Below, in pieces: positions 1 through 9,046 of a stretch of DNA of 64,000 nucleotides; position 1 is the first letter of the stretch, and each line of letters starts with the position of its first letter. Under the pieces are notes generated by a model that was given only the letters and a program-made list of their open reading frames with translations, was not told the origin of the DNA and made no database searches. Both the position numbers and the translations under genes were made by a program. The stretch comes from Streptomyces cyaneogriseus subsp. noncyanogenus (GTDB taxonomy: Bacteria; Actinomycetota; Actinomycetes; Streptomycetales; Streptomycetaceae), in assembly GCF_000931445.1 (NCBI RefSeq), contig NZ_CP010849.1:4836001-4900000 (forward strand). Direction: 5' to 3'.

Positions 1-760
1 AGCCCAGCGGCGCCAGGCCCGCGGCGATCAGGGCACGCCTGCGCCTCGGGCGGCGCCGCAGGGACCACAGGGCCGCCACGCCGACCGCCACCGCCACCGC
101 GACGCCGGTCGGCCGGGTCAGGCCCGCCAGCGCGGCCAGCGCGCCCGCCCACAGCCAGCGGCCGGTGAGCACCGCGTACAGCGACCACGCCGCGCACGCC
201 GTGAACAGCGACTCCGTATAGCCCATCCACTGCACCGCGCCCACCGGGAACGCCGCCCACAGCGTCGTGAGCAGGACGCCGGTCCGGCGGCCGTACAGGC
301 GGTCGCCCACCGCGAAGATCCCCCAGGCCGCCAGGAGGGAGGCGAGGACGGCGATGCCCAGACCGGTGGAGGCCCGTGAGCCGGGGGTGAGGACCGCGAC
401 GGCCTTCACCAGGAACGGGTAGAGCGGGAAGAAGGCCAGGTTGTTGGCGTTGTAGGCGGTGCCCAGCTCGTGGGCGTAGCCGTGTTCGGCGATGCCCAGG
501 TACCAGTCCGCGTCCCACTGGGCCGCCAGGATCGGCCACAGCTCGCGGCGCTGGCGGTGGGCCCACAGGGCGAGCACCAGCAGCCCCGTGGCGCGGACCG
601 CGACATAGGCCGCCAGGGCCGGGGCCGCGCGGCGCAGGGCGTGCGCGACGCGCCGGACGAGGGCGCGCCGGGCGGCCGGCGCCACGGCCCTCGGCGCGTG
701 CGGGCGCCGGGTGCCCGGGATGCGTCCGCTCTGCTTGGTTCCGGGGGCGGTCGAGGACAC
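1..760 (-). CDS. PIG-V/GT39-like membrane mannosyltransferase, C-terminus outside the window
   Basis: Reading the minus strand from a GTG at 758-760 gives an open frame that runs off the left edge, so only the N-terminal ~253 residues are present. A GGGAG lies 8 nt before the GTG. After a basic N-terminus comes a hydrophobic segment (about residues 55-75), then a lumenal-type acidic stretch with QWDADWYLGIAEHGY and FFPLYPFLV, followed by repeated hydrophobic segments broken by short basic loops. The W-D-x-x-W-Y-x-x-I-A-x-x-G-Y motif is typical of the actinobacterial PIG-V-like integral membrane mannosyltransferases, which use polyprenyl-phosphate sugars. The substrate cannot be told. It is separated from the upstream mutase gene by a strong hairpin, so it is probably its own transcript. 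Confidence 0.7.
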   Translation of the reverse strand, partial: MSSTAPGTKQSGRIPGTRRPHAPRAVAPAARRALVRRVAHALRRAAPALAAYVAVRATGLLVLALWAHRQRRELWPILAAQWDADWYLGIAEHGYAHELGTAYNANNLAFFPLYPFLVKAVAVLTPGSRASTGLGIAVLASLLAAWGIFAVGDRLYGRRTGVLLTTLWAAFPVGAVQWMGYTESLFTACAAWSLYAVLTGRWLWAGALAALAGLTRPTGVAVAVAVGVAALWSLRRRPRRRRALIAAGLAPLG

Positions 761-860
761 GGCGGCGGCTCCCTGGGTGGCTCGGTGGCGGCGTTCCGTC
801 CACCGTTGCCCGGGCGGCGGCGTCGGCCGGGGAGCAGGGTCAGCCCTTGGAGCGAAATCA

Positions 861-898
861 CCCGATGGGGTGCCTCCGGGCGGGGGCACCCCATCGGG
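861..898 (-). terminator. Hairpin terminator after the phospho-sugar mutase gene
   Basis: A perfect 14-bp stem (CCCGATGGGGTGCC at 861-874, its complement at 885-898) with a 10-nt loop lies 27 bp beyond the stop of the mutase gene and before the start of the next minus-strand gene. There is no U-tract, as is usual for streptomycete terminators. Confidence 0.75.
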
Positions 899-925
899 GA
901 GAACGGCAGGAGCGGGGTACGGCGG

Positions 926-2572
926 TCAGATCCCGGCCGCCGCCGAGAGGTCGCGCTTGAGGGCCGTCAGCAGGTCGGCCGCCTTCGCCCGGGCCGCCGG
1001 GAGGCCGTCGTGCGCGGCGACCGGGACGGTGACCTCCAGGTAGCACTTGAGCTTCGGCTCCGTACCGCTGGGGCGGACGATCACGCGCGCGCCGTCCAGG
1101 GTGTAGCGCAGGCCGTCGGTGGGCGGCAGGGTCTGCGTCCCCCGCGTGAGGTCCTCCGCCTTCGTGACCGGCAGGCCCGCGAGACGGGTCGGAGGCTGCT
1201 CGCGCAGACGGCGCATGGCGTCGGCGATGACCGAGAGATCCTGCACGCGGACCGAGAGCTGGTCGGTGGCGTGCAGGCCGTGCTCCACGGCGAGGTCGTC
1301 GAGGAGGTCGAGCAGCGTGCGGCCCCGCGACTTCAGGACGGAGGCCAGTTCCGTGACGAGGAGGGCCGCCGTGATGCCGTCCTTGTCGCGCACGCCGTCC
1401 GGGTCGACGCAGTAGCCGAGCGCCTCCTCGTAGCCGTAGCGCAGGCCGTCGACGCGGGCGATCCACTTGAAGCCGGTGAGCGTCTCCTCGTGGGGCAGCC
1501 CCGCCTTCGCGGCGATCTTGCCGAGGAGGGCGGAGGAGACGATCGACTCGGCGAAGGTGCCGCGCGCTCCGCGGGTGACCAGATGGGCGGCGAGGAGCGC
1601 GCCGACCTCGTCGCCGCGCAGCATGCGCCAGCCGTCGCCGTCCTTCACCGCGACGGCGCAGCGGTCGGCGTCCGGGTCGTTGGCGATGACCAGGTCGGGG
1701 TCGGTCTCGCGGGCCTTGGCGAAGGCCAGGTCCATCGCGCCGGGCTCTTCCGGGTTGGGGAAGGCGACGGTGGGGAAGTCCGGGTCGGGCTCGGCCTGCT
1801 CGGCGACGAGGACCGGCTCCGGGAAGCCGGCGCGGGCGAAGGCGGCGAGCAGGACGTCCTTGCCGACGCCGTGCATCGCCGTGTAGACCGTGCGGGCGGT
1901 ACGGGGGGAGCCGGGGTCGAGGACGGCGTCCGTGCGGGCCAGATAGGCGTCGAGGACGCTGTCGTCGAGCGTGTCCCAGCCGGTGGCGGGGCGCGGCACG
2001 TCGTGGAGGGAGCCCACGGCGTCGATCTCCGCGGCGATGTCCGTGTCCGCGGGCGGGACGATCTGGGAGCCGTCGCCCAGGTAGACCTTGTAGCCGTTGT
2101 CGCGGGGCGGGTTGTGGCTGGCGGTGACCTCCACGCCGGCGACCGCGCCCAGGTGGCGGATGGCGAAGGCCAGGACCGGGGTGGGCAGCGGGCGGGGGAG
2201 GACGGCCGCGCGCAGACCGGCGCCGGTCATCACGGCGGCGGTGTCGCGGGCGAAGTCGGCCGACTTGTGGCGCGCGTCGTAGCCGATGACGACCAGGCCG
2301 GCCGTGCCGTCCCCGTGGGGGGTCCCCTGCTTCTTGAGGTACGCGGCGAGGCCGGCGGCGGCGCGGATCACGACGGCACGGTTCATGCGCATCGGGCCGG
2401 CGCCGAGTTCGCCGCGCAGGCCGGCGGTGCCGAACTGGAGGGTGCCGCCGAAGCGTGCGGCGAGCTCGGCGTGGTCCCCGGCGTCGATGAGCCGGGCGAG
2501 TTCCTCACGGGTGTCCGCGTCGGGGTCCTCGGCCAGCCACGCCTTGGCCCGGGCGATGAGTTCGTCGTGCAC
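926..2572 (-). CDS. pmmB: Phospho-sugar mutase (phosphomannomutase/phosphoglucomutase type)
   Basis: The 548-residue protein belongs to the alpha-D-phosphohexomutase superfamily, which moves phosphate between C1 and C6 of hexoses. The phosphoserine loop TASHNPPRDNGYK puts the catalytic serine near residue 152. The magnesium loop is NDPDADR, the sugar-binding loop is the EEALGYC region, and the C-terminal phosphate-binding loop is RPSGTEPK. All four domains are present and the length suits the longer clade related to eukaryotic PGM2 and bacterial phosphopentomutase-like enzymes, so ribose-1-phosphate conversion is an alternative to mannose-phosphate. That alternative fits its position upstream of purine nucleoside phosphorylase, which releases ribose-1-phosphate. 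The start MHDELIARAK is the only one that keeps the usual N-terminus. Confidence 0.9.
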   Translation of the reverse strand: MHDELIARAKAWLAEDPDADTREELARLIDAGDHAELAARFGGTLQFGTAGLRGELGAGPMRMNRAVVIRAAAGLAAYLKKQGTPHGDGTAGLVVIGYDARHKSADFARDTAAVMTGAGLRAAVLPRPLPTPVLAFAIRHLGAVAGVEVTASHNPPRDNGYKVYLGDGSQIVPPADTDIAAEIDAVGSLHDVPRPATGWDTLDDSVLDAYLARTDAVLDPGSPRTARTVYTAMHGVGKDVLLAAFARAGFPEPVLVAEQAEPDPDFPTVAFPNPEEPGAMDLAFAKARETDPDLVIANDPDADRCAVAVKDGDGWRMLRGDEVGALLAAHLVTRGARGTFAESIVSSALLGKIAAKAGLPHEETLTGFKWIARVDGLRYGYEEALGYCVDPDGVRDKDGITAALLVTELASVLKSRGRTLLDLLDDLAVEHGLHATDQLSVRVQDLSVIADAMRRLREQPPTRLAGLPVTKAEDLTRGTQTLPPTDGLRYTLDGARVIVRPSGTEPKLKCYLEVTVPVAAHDGLPAARAKAADLLTALKRDLSAAAGI

Positions 2573-2781
2573 GTCGGGTCAGCCTCTCGTTGGTCGTGCG
2601 GGTGGGTGGGGGGGGCACCGGGTGCCGGGTGCCTGCGGCGCCGGGTGCCTGTGGTGCGGGTTCGGGGGCGGTGCGTGCTCGTGCCTGTGCGGCCCGGTGG
2701 GGGTGCGCCCTGGTGCCTGCGGCGCCTGTGCGGCTTCGGTGGGGGTGCGCGTAGCGCCTGTTCGTCGTGGGTGGGTCGGGC

Positions 2782-2884
2782 CGTGCCGGGGGGTGTCCGT
2801 CCTCGGAACGGCGCGGAATCGGTGGGGTACCGACTTGCCCGGTGTTGACGCGCCAACCGCTGCGGGCGGACACCCCCCGGCACG
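2782..2884. repeat. 103-bp element with perfect 18-bp terminal inverted repeats
   Basis: Arms at 2782-2799 and 2867-2884 are perfect inverted copies (CGTGCCGGGGGGTGTCCG on the left). The 67-bp centre holds a smaller inverted repeat (CGGT/ACCG). It lies inside the 472-bp non-coding interval 2573-3044 between the mutase and deoD genes. The rest of that interval, 2573-2781, is GT-rich low-complexity sequence with no credible gene. Flanking target-site duplications are not visible. It could be a long-range hairpin acting on the two minus-strand genes or a small mobile-type repeat. Confidence 0.6.
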
Positions 2885-3043
2885 TCCCTTCCCGCCGTGG
2901 GCGGGTGCGGGGTGTGCCTTGTGGGTGTCCGCGCTGCGGGTGCGTCCCGGTGCGTCCCTTCCCGCCGTGGGTGGGTGCGGGGCGTGCCTCGTGGGTGTCC
3001 GCGTTGCGGGCGGGTCCCCCGTCACGTCCGCTGCCGCCGTGGG
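2883..3043. repeat. Imperfect tandem repeat, 70-bp period, about 2.3 copies
   Basis: Units begin at 2883 and 2953 with CGTCCCTTCCCGCCGTGGG and match over about 65 bp with a handful of transitions. A partial third copy (CCGCCGTGGG) begins near 3025 and ends at the deoD stop codon. No open frame of gene quality uses this sequence. It abuts the 18-bp inverted-repeat element, so the whole interval between the two purine/sugar genes is repeat-derived. Confidence 0.65.
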
Positions 3044-3044
3044 C

Positions 3045-3869
3045 CTACAGGCGGACCAGTACCCGGGCCAGCAGGGAGCCCATGCGGGTCGCGGAGTCGC
3101 GGCCGGCCTGGAGGACCTCCTCGTGGTTGAGGGGCTCGCCCGTCATGCCGGCGGCGAGGTTGGTGACCAGGGAGATGCCCAGGACCTCGGCGCCCGCCTC
3201 GCGGGCCGCGATCGCCTCCAGGACCGTCGACATGCCCACCAGGTCGGCACCGATGACGCGGGCCATGCGGATCTCGGCCGGGGTCTCGTAGTGCGGGCCG
3301 GGGAACTGGGCGTAGACGCCTTCCTCCAGGGTGGGGTCGACCTCCTTGCACAGGGCGCGCAGGCGCGGGGAGTAGAGGTCGGTGAGGTCGACGAAGTTGG
3401 CGCCGACGATGGGTGAGGTGGCCGTGAGGTTGATGTGGTCGCTGATCAGGACCGGCTGGCCGGGGCGCATGCCTTCGCGCAGGCCGCCGCAGCCGTTGGT
3501 GAGGACCACGGTCTTGCAGCCGGCCGACACGGCGGTGCGGACGCCGTGGGCGACGGCGGCGACACCGCGGCCCTCGTAGTAGTGGGTGCGGCCCAGGAAG
3601 ACCAGGGCGCGCTTCTCGCCGATCGTGTACGAGCGGATCTTGCCTCCGTGTCCCGCGACCGCCGGCGGCGGGAAGCCGGGCAGGTCGGTGACCTGGAACT
3701 CGGCGTCGGGGGCGCCGAGGGCGTCGACGGCCGGAGCCCAGCCGGAGCCCATCACGAGGGCGACGTCGTGGGTGTCGGCGCCCGTGAGTTCGCGCAGGCG
3801 GGCCGCGGCGGCGTCGGCGGCGGCGTACGGGTCGCCCTGGATGTCGTCCGGAAGAAGAGATGCGTTCAC
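3045..3869 (-). CDS. deoD: Purine nucleoside phosphorylase
   Basis: The product (274 residues from the GTG at 3867-3869) cleaves purine nucleosides with phosphate to the free base and ribose-1-phosphate. It is the trimeric, mammalian-like class: phosphate-binding GSGW near the N-terminus, [18 protein letters not shown], the base-site region [14 protein letters not shown] and GMSTVLEAI are all visible. The frame stays open upstream to another GTG at 3920, but the extra 17 residues (with IYARRR) are unlike the family, so the internal GTG giving VNASLLPDD is preferred; its ribosome-binding site is weak. It lies downstream of, and on the same strand as, no close partner: the repeat-filled interval separates it from the mutase, although both act in nucleoside and pentose salvage. 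Confidence 0.9.
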   Translation of the reverse strand: MNASLLPDDIQGDPYAAADAAAARLRELTGADTHDVALVMGSGWAPAVDALGAPDAEFQVTDLPGFPPPAVAGHGGKIRSYTIGEKRALVFLGRTHYYEGRGVAAVAHGVRTAVSAGCKTVVLTNGCGGLREGMRPGQPVLISDHINLTATSPIVGANFVDLTDLYSPRLRALCKEVDPTLEEGVYAQFPGPHYETPAEIRMARVIGADLVGMSTVLEAIAAREAGAEVLGISLVTNLAAGMTGEPLNHEEVLQAGRDSATRMGSLLARVLVRL

Positions 3870-3961
3870 GCCGACGAGGGTAGCCGGAATTCGCCTACGC
3901 GCGTAGATGACGGAGCTCACGGGATTGCGATCGTTGCCTTGTCGTTTCCGACGAGCCGTGG

Positions 3962-4399
3962 TCAGCAGGGGCGTTTGCGCAGGTCCATGACGTAGTCGTA
4001 GGGGGCGCCCGCCGACTCGGCGGCGTCGGCGAGCTCGCCCAGGTAGCGGGCCGAGGGCAGACCGCCCTCGTAGGCGTTCAGGACGTACGCCCAGGCGTGC
4101 TCCTCGCCCTCCAGGGTGTGCGCCCGCACGCGTGTGCGGCGGTATATGTCCAGTCCCACGCCGACCCAGCGGTCCATCGCCTCCTCGTCCATCGGGGCGA
4201 TGTCGTACAGCGCGACGAAGACCTGGGCCGTCGGGTCCTCGACGATGGTCGCGAGGGCGCCTTCCCAGCCCATGTCCTCACCGCCGAAGGTGAGCCGCCA
4301 GCCGTTGAGCCAGCCGGTGGCGCGCAGCGGCGAGTGCGGGGCGCGGCGGGACATCAGCCGCGCGTCGAGGTTGCCGGCGTACGCGGCGTAGAGCGACAT
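3962..4399 (-). CDS. Gamma-glutamylcyclotransferase-like protein
   Basis: The 145-residue protein begins [12 protein letters not shown]. The Y-x-x-Y-G-N/S-N-like phosphate-loop motif of the gamma-glutamylcyclotransferase (AIG2-like) fold appears here as YAAYAGNL, and a single-domain length of about 145 residues is normal. Family members cyclise gamma-glutamyl amines to 5-oxoproline. The acidic catalytic residue cannot be assigned with certainty; the DEEAMDRW segment (about residues 70-77) is a candidate. The start is fixed by the conserved N-terminus. The gene is transcribed divergently from lpdA, with 96 bp between the two starts. The real substrate in a mycothiol-using organism is unknown. 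Confidence 0.8.
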   Translation of the reverse strand: MSLYAAYAGNLDARLMSRRAPHSPLRATGWLNGWRLTFGGEDMGWEGALATIVEDPTAQVFVALYDIAPMDEEAMDRWVGVGLDIYRRTRVRAHTLEGEEHAWAYVLNAYEGGLPSARYLGELADAAESAGAPYDYVMDLRKRPC

Positions 4400-4495
4400 G
4401 GGGAGAGGGTACGGCAGACGTGGCGTACGTCACTGAGGTGGCGCGTGTGCCGAGCCGTGGCCCCGGGGCGGTGCCGCGTTGAAGGGTGCGGGACA

Positions 4496-5944
4496 ATGGA
4501 GTACGTGACTCGGATCGTGATCATCGGTGGCGGACCCGGCGGATACGAAGCGGCGCTGGTCGCCGCGCAACTCGGTGCGGAGGTGACCGTCGTCGACTGC
4601 GACGGTCTGGGCGGAGCGTCGGTGCTGACCGACTGCGTGCCGTCGAAGACCCTGATCGCCACGGCCGAGGTGATGACCACCTTCGACTCCTCGTACGAGG
4701 AGCTGGGGATCATCGTCGCCGACGACACGCCGCACGTCGAGCAGGCCGCCCGGGTGGTGGGCGTGGACCTCGGGAAGGTCAACCGGCGGGTGAAGCGGCT
4801 GGCGCTGGCGCAGTCGCACGACATCACCGCCGCCGTCACGCGGGCCGGCGCCCGGGTGATGCGCGGGCGCGGACGGCTGGAGGGCATGCAGGCCCTGGAC
4901 GGGTCGCGCAAGGTCGTGGTGCGGGCCGGGGACGGGAGCGAGGAGACGCTCACCGCCGATGCCGTGCTGATCGCGACCGGCGGGCACCCGCGTGAGCTGC
5001 CGGACGCCCGGCCGGACGGCGAGCGGATCCTGAACTGGACCCAGGTGTACGACCTGACCGAGCTCCCCGAGGAGCTGATCGTGGTCGGGTCGGGTGTGAC
5101 GGGCGCCGAGTTCGCCGGTGCCTACCAGGCGCTCGGGTCGCGGGTGACGCTCGTGTCGTCGCGGGACCGGGTGCTGCCCGGCGAGGACCCGGACGCGGCG
5201 GCGGTGCTGGAGGACGTCTTCCGGCGGCGCGGTATGAACGTCATGGCGCGCTCGCGCGCCCAGGCCGCCAAGCGGGTCGGGGACCGGGTCGAGGTGACGC
5301 TGGCCGACGGCCGGGTCATCTCCGGCACGCACTGCCTGATGGCGGTCGGCGCCATCCCGAACACCGAGGGCATGGGCCTGGAGGAGGCCGGCGTCAGGCT
5401 GCGCGACTCCGGGCACATCTGGACCGACAAGGTGTCGCGGACGACGGCTCCGGGCGTCTACGCCGCCGGTGACGTCACGGGCGTGTTCGCGCTGGCGTCG
5501 GTGGCGGCCATGCAGGGGCGCATCGCCATGTACCACTTCCTGGGGGACGCCGTCGCCCCGCTGAACCTGAAGACCGTGTCGTCGAACGTCTTCACCGACC
5601 CGGAGATCGCCACGGTCGGCTACACCCAGGCCGACGTCGACGCCGGCAAGATCGACGCCCGGGTCGTCAAGCTGCCGCTGCTGCGCAACCCGCGCGCCAA
5701 GATGCAGGGCATCCGCGACGGCTTCGTCAAGATCTTCTGCCGGCCGGGCACGGGGATCGTGGTGGGCGGTGTGGTCGTGGCACCGCGCGCTTCGGAACTG
5801 ATCCACCCCATCTCGATCGCGGTCGACAACAACCTGACGGTCGAACAGATCGCGAACGCGTTCACCGTGTACCCGTCCCTGTCCGGCTCGATCGCCGAGG
5901 TGGCCCGGCAGCTCCACACGCGGAAGGCGGGCGCGGAGGCGTGA
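4496..5944 (+). CDS. lpdA: LpdA-type NAD(P)H quinone reductase (flavoprotein disulfide reductase family)
   Basis: The 482-residue protein has the two-dinucleotide fold of dihydrolipoamide dehydrogenases: FAD motif GGGPGGYEA near the start, NAD(P) motif VVGSGVTGAEFA mid-chain, FAD motif YAAGDVTGVFALASVA and a C-terminal dimerisation domain. The redox-active pair is broken. Where true Lpd has C-x4-C, this protein has GGASVLTDCVPSK with only the second cysteine. The C-terminal His-Glu dyad is also absent (HPISIAVDNN region). These changes are those of the mycobacterial LpdA/Rv3303c group, which reduce quinones rather than lipoamide. The ATG at 4496 is chosen; a GTG at 4505 is also possible. Its role is probably quinone redox cycling or oxidative-stress defence. 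Confidence 0.85.
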   Translation: MEYVTRIVIIGGGPGGYEAALVAAQLGAEVTVVDCDGLGGASVLTDCVPSKTLIATAEVMTTFDSSYEELGIIVADDTPHVEQAARVVGVDLGKVNRRVKRLALAQSHDITAAVTRAGARVMRGRGRLEGMQALDGSRKVVVRAGDGSEETLTADAVLIATGGHPRELPDARPDGERILNWTQVYDLTELPEELIVVGSGVTGAEFAGAYQALGSRVTLVSSRDRVLPGEDPDAAAVLEDVFRRRGMNVMARSRAQAAKRVGDRVEVTLADGRVISGTHCLMAVGAIPNTEGMGLEEAGVRLRDSGHIWTDKVSRTTAPGVYAAGDVTGVFALASVAAMQGRIAMYHFLGDAVAPLNLKTVSSNVFTDPEIATVGYTQADVDAGKIDARVVKLPLLRNPRAKMQGIRDGFVKIFCRPGTGIVVGGVVVAPRASELIHPISIAVDNNLTVEQIANAFTVYPSLSGSIAEVARQLHTRKAGAEA

Positions 5945-5969
5945 GGCCCTAGGACCGCCCCCGGTGAGA

Positions 5970-6009
5970 CGAGGCCGGGCCGCCCGCCGGACGCGGGCGC
6001 CTGGCCTCG
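5970..6009 (+). terminator. Possible terminator after lpdA
   Basis: CGAGGCC at 5970-5976 pairs with GGCCTCG at 6003-6009, enclosing a GC-rich 26-nt interior, 25 bp past the lpdA stop. The large loop makes this a weaker call than the other hairpins in the window. Confidence 0.4.
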
Positions 6010-6209
6010 CCGTTTGCCCGGGCGGGCGGCTCCGCGCGCGGGCGGCCGAAAAGCGGATGCCCGTGGTCACGGCGAGTGACGGGACGTGCGCGCGGCATAG
6101 TCAGGGGGCCTAGACTCCTATACCACTTGCCGCCCTGCTCTACGAACAACTTCTGTTATTCGGCGCAAACTGCTGAAAGCAGACGGTCGTTGGGGTTACT
6201 GTCAGTTTC

Positions 6210-7163
6210 GTGTTCGCTGCAGAACGTCGCCAACTGATCCTCGAAATGGTGCGCGCCAACGGAGCCGTGTCGCTCCGTGAGCTCGCCCGCGTCGTCCAGA
6301 CCTCCGAAGTGACCGTACGGCGGGACGTGCGGGCACTGGAGGCAGAAGGACTCCTCGACCGCCGGCACGGCGGTGCGGTACTGCCGGGTGGATTCACACG
6401 CGAGTCCGGCTTTCCGCAAAAGGCCCATCTCGCGACCGCCGAGAAGACAGCCATCGCCGACCTGGCCGCGTCCTTCGTGGAAGAGGGCGAGGCCATCGTG
6501 GTGGGGGCGGGTACGACCACGCAGGAGCTGGCCCGCCGGCTCGCCCGGGTGCCCGGACTGACGGTGGTCACCAACTCGCTGCTGGTCGCCCAGGCGCTCG
6601 CCCACGCCAACCGGGTGGAGGTCGTGATGACCGGCGGCACCCTGAGAGGCTCCAACTACGCCCTGGTCGGGTCGGGAGCCGAGCAGTCCCTCCAGGGGCT
6701 GCGGGTGTCCAAGGCGTTCCTGTCCGGGAGCGGACTGACCGCCGAGCGCGGGCTGTCCACCTCCAACATGCTGGCGGCCTCCGTCGACCGGGCGCTCGTC
6801 CAGGCCGCCGCCGAGGTCGTCGTCCTCGCCGACCACGGCAAGATCGGCACCGACACCATGTTCCAGACCGTGCCGACCGATCTGATCACCCGCCTGGTCA
6901 CGGACGATCCACCCGCCCACGACGACCGGGCGGTCACCGAGCTCCAGGCCCTCGCCGACCAGGGCGTCCAGGTCTCCGTGGCCGGAGCGCAGGAGGGCGC
7001 GTCGGGGGGTGATACCGCCCCGGCGCGTCAGCAGCGCCGGGACATGCCGCTTCCGGGACCACGCCGACAGGTTCCCGGCGCGGGACTGCGGGCCGCCACC
7101 GCCCTCGGTGAGCAGAACGGCGGGGCCGAGCGGGCGCGGGTCGCCGATCTGCGGCGCCGCTGA
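6210..7163 (+). CDS. DeoR/GlpR-family transcriptional regulator
   Basis: The 317-residue protein starts at a GTG (6210) with the canonical DeoR N-terminus: RRQLILEMVRANGAVSLREL followed by the recognition helix TSEVTVRRDVRALEAEGLL and HGGAV. The sugar-phosphate sensing domain follows (GAGTTTQELA, TNSLLVAQAL, TGGTLRGSNYALVG, FLSGSGLTAERGLS, VVLADHGKIG). About 60 residues beyond the usual DeoR end are low-complexity and basic. DeoR proteins are usually repressors released by phosphorylated sugars. Its neighbours (lpdA, and accA2 converging on it) do not reveal the effector. The 265-bp upstream region is AT-richer than its surroundings and probably holds its promoter. Confidence 0.88.
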   Translation: MFAAERRQLILEMVRANGAVSLRELARVVQTSEVTVRRDVRALEAEGLLDRRHGGAVLPGGFTRESGFPQKAHLATAEKTAIADLAASFVEEGEAIVVGAGTTTQELARRLARVPGLTVVTNSLLVAQALAHANRVEVVMTGGTLRGSNYALVGSGAEQSLQGLRVSKAFLSGSGLTAERGLSTSNMLAASVDRALVQAAAEVVVLADHGKIGTDTMFQTVPTDLITRLVTDDPPAHDDRAVTELQALADQGVQVSVAGAQEGASGGDTAPARQQRRDMPLPGPRRQVPGAGLRAATALGEQNGGAERARVADLRRR

Positions 7164-7186
7164 GCGGCGCGCCGGGGACCCGCGCC

Positions 7187-7232
7187 GGTCCGCCGGGCGC
7201 CCCCCCCCATACGGCGGGGCGCCCGGCGGACC
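7187..7232. terminator. Bidirectional terminator between the DeoR gene and accA2
   Basis: A perfect 17-bp stem (7187-7203 with 7216-7232, core GGTCCGCCGGGCGCCCC) and a 12-nt loop sits between two convergent genes, 23 bp past one stop and 38 bp past the other. A third partial copy of the arm follows at 7235-7250. Confidence 0.85.
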
Positions 7233-7270
7233 GACCGCCGGGCGCCCCGGATGCCGCTGCCCCGTACGGC

Positions 7271-9046
7271 TCAGTCCTTGATCTCGCAGATGGCCGCGCC
7301 GGAGGTGAGGGAGGCGCCGACCTCGGCGGTCAGCCCCTTGATGGTGCCCGACTTGTGGGCGTTGAGGGGCTGCTCCATCTTCATCGCCTCCAGGACGACG
7401 ATCAGATCGCCCTCCTTGACCTCCTGGCCCTCCTCCACGGCGATCTTCACGATCGTGCCCTGCATCGGGGAGGTGAGGGTGTCGCCGGAGGCCACCGGGC
7501 CGGACTTCTTGGCCGCCCGGCGCTTGGGCTTGGCGCCGGCCGCCAGCCCGCTGCGGGCCAGGGACATGCCCAGGGAGGCCGGGAGGGAGACCTCCAGGCG
7601 CTTGCCGCCGACCTCGACGACGACCGTCTCACGGGCGCCGTCCTCGTCCGCCTCCGTGGTGTCGGCGGGGGCGGCGAAGGGCTTGATCTCGTTGACGAAC
7701 TCGGTCTCGATCCAGCGGGTGTGGACCGTGAACGGGTCGGTGGAGCCGGTCAGCTCGGGGGCGAACGCCGGGTCCCGCACCACCGCGCGGTGGAAGGGGA
7801 TGGCGGTCGCCATGCCCTCGACCTGGAACTCCTCCAGGGCGCGGGAGGCGCGCTCCAGGGCCTCCTTGCGGGTGCGGCCGCTGACGATCAGCTTGGCGAG
7901 CAGGGAGTCCCAGGCGGGGCCGATGACCGAGCCGGTCTCCACACCGGCGTCCAGACGGACGCCGGGGCCGGACGGCGGGGCGAACTTGGTGACCGTGCCG
8001 GGCGCCGGGAGGAAGTTGCGTCCCGGGTCCTCGCCGTTGATGCGGAACTCGAAGGAGTGGCCGCGCAGGACCGGGTCGTCGTAGCCCAGCTCCTCGCCGT
8101 CGGCGATGCGGAACATCTCGCGGACCAGGTCGATGCCGGCGACCTCCTCGGTGACCGGGTGCTCGACCTGGAGGCGGGTGTTGACCTCCAGGAAGGAGAT
8201 CGTGCCGTCGTTGCCGACGAGGAACTCGACGGTGCCGGCGCCGACGTACCCGGCTTCCTTGAGGATGGCCTTGGAGGCGCGGTACAGCTCGGCGACCTGC
8301 GCCTCGGACAGGAAGGGCGCGGGGGCCTCCTCCACCAGCTTCTGGTGGCGGCGCTGGAGGGAGCAGTCGCGGGTGGAGACCACGACCACGTTGCCGTGCT
8401 TGTCGGCCAGGCACTGGGTCTCGACGTGGCGCGGCTTGTCCAGGTAGCGCTCGACGAAGCACTCGCCGCGGCCGAAGGCGGCCACCGCCTCGCGGACGGC
8501 GCTGTCGTACAGCTCGGGGACCTCGTCGAGGGTGCGGGCGACCTTCAGGCCGCGCCCGCCACCGCCGAAGGCGGCCTTGATCGCGATGGGCAGGCCGTGC
8601 TCCTTGGCGAAGGCGACGACCTCGTCCGCGCCCGAGACCGGGTCGGAGGTGCCGGCGACCAGGGGCGCGCCGGCGCGCTGGGCGATGTGCCGGGCGGCGA
8701 CCTTGTCACCCAGGTCGCGGATGGCCTGCGGCGGCGGGCCGATCCAGTTCAGACCGGCGTCCAGGACCGCCTGGGCGAACTCGGCGTTCTCGGAGAGAAA
8801 GCCGTAGCCCGGGTGCACGGCGTCGGCCCCCGACTCGCGTGCGGCCTTCAGCACCTTCTCGATGTCCAGGTAGCTGGTGGCCGGGGTGTCACCGCCCAGG
8901 GCGAACGCCTCATCCGCGGCGCGGACATGCAGGGCGTCCCGGTCCGGGTCGGCGTAGACGGCCACGCTCGCGATCCCTGCGTCCCGGCAGGCCCGGGCCA
9001 CGCGGACAGCGATTTCGCCACGGTTGGCGATGAGCACCTTGCGCAC
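7271..9046 (-). CDS. accA2: Acyl-CoA carboxylase alpha chain (biotin carboxylase plus biotin carrier)
   Basis: The 591-residue protein carries both halves of an actinobacterial alpha subunit. The N-terminal part is biotin carboxylase: [26 protein letters not shown]-grasp loop, [15 protein letters not shown] linker of about 120 residues follows, then a C-terminal biotinyl domain with EAMKMEQ (biotinyl lysine near residue 556). It carboxylates its own biotin with bicarbonate and ATP, and the beta chain transfers the carboxyl to acetyl- or propionyl-CoA. The GTG at 9044-9046 is chosen because AAGGAGG lies 12 nt before it and the product then starts exactly at the conserved N-terminus; the frame stays open further upstream. 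The beta and epsilon chains and biotin ligase lie a few kb away. Together they supply malonyl- and methylmalonyl-CoA for lipids and polyketides. Confidence 0.95.
   Translation of the reverse strand: MRKVLIANRGEIAVRVARACRDAGIASVAVYADPDRDALHVRAADEAFALGGDTPATSYLDIEKVLKAARESGADAVHPGYGFLSENAEFAQAVLDAGLNWIGPPPQAIRDLGDKVAARHIAQRAGAPLVAGTSDPVSGADEVVAFAKEHGLPIAIKAAFGGGGRGLKVARTLDEVPELYDSAVREAVAAFGRGECFVERYLDKPRHVETQCLADKHGNVVVVSTRDCSLQRRHQKLVEEAPAPFLSEAQVAELYRASKAILKEAGYVGAGTVEFLVGNDGTISFLEVNTRLQVEHPVTEEVAGIDLVREMFRIADGEELGYDDPVLRGHSFEFRINGEDPGRNFLPAPGTVTKFAPPSGPGVRLDAGVETGSVIGPAWDSLLAKLIVSGRTRKEALERASRALEEFQVEGMATAIPFHRAVVRDPAFAPELTGSTDPFTVHTRWIETEFVNEIKPFAAPADTTEADEDGARETVVVEVGGKRLEVSLPASLGMSLARSGLAAGAKPKRRAAKKSGPVASGDTLTSPMQGTIVKIAVEEGQEVKEGDLIVVLEAMKMEQPLNAHKSGTIKGLTAEVGASLTSGAAICEIKD

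Noticed and set aside
470-2848. 792-codon plus-strand open frame
   Set aside because: It is antisense to the phospho-sugar mutase, has no protein-like motifs and reflects the third-position GC bias of the real gene.
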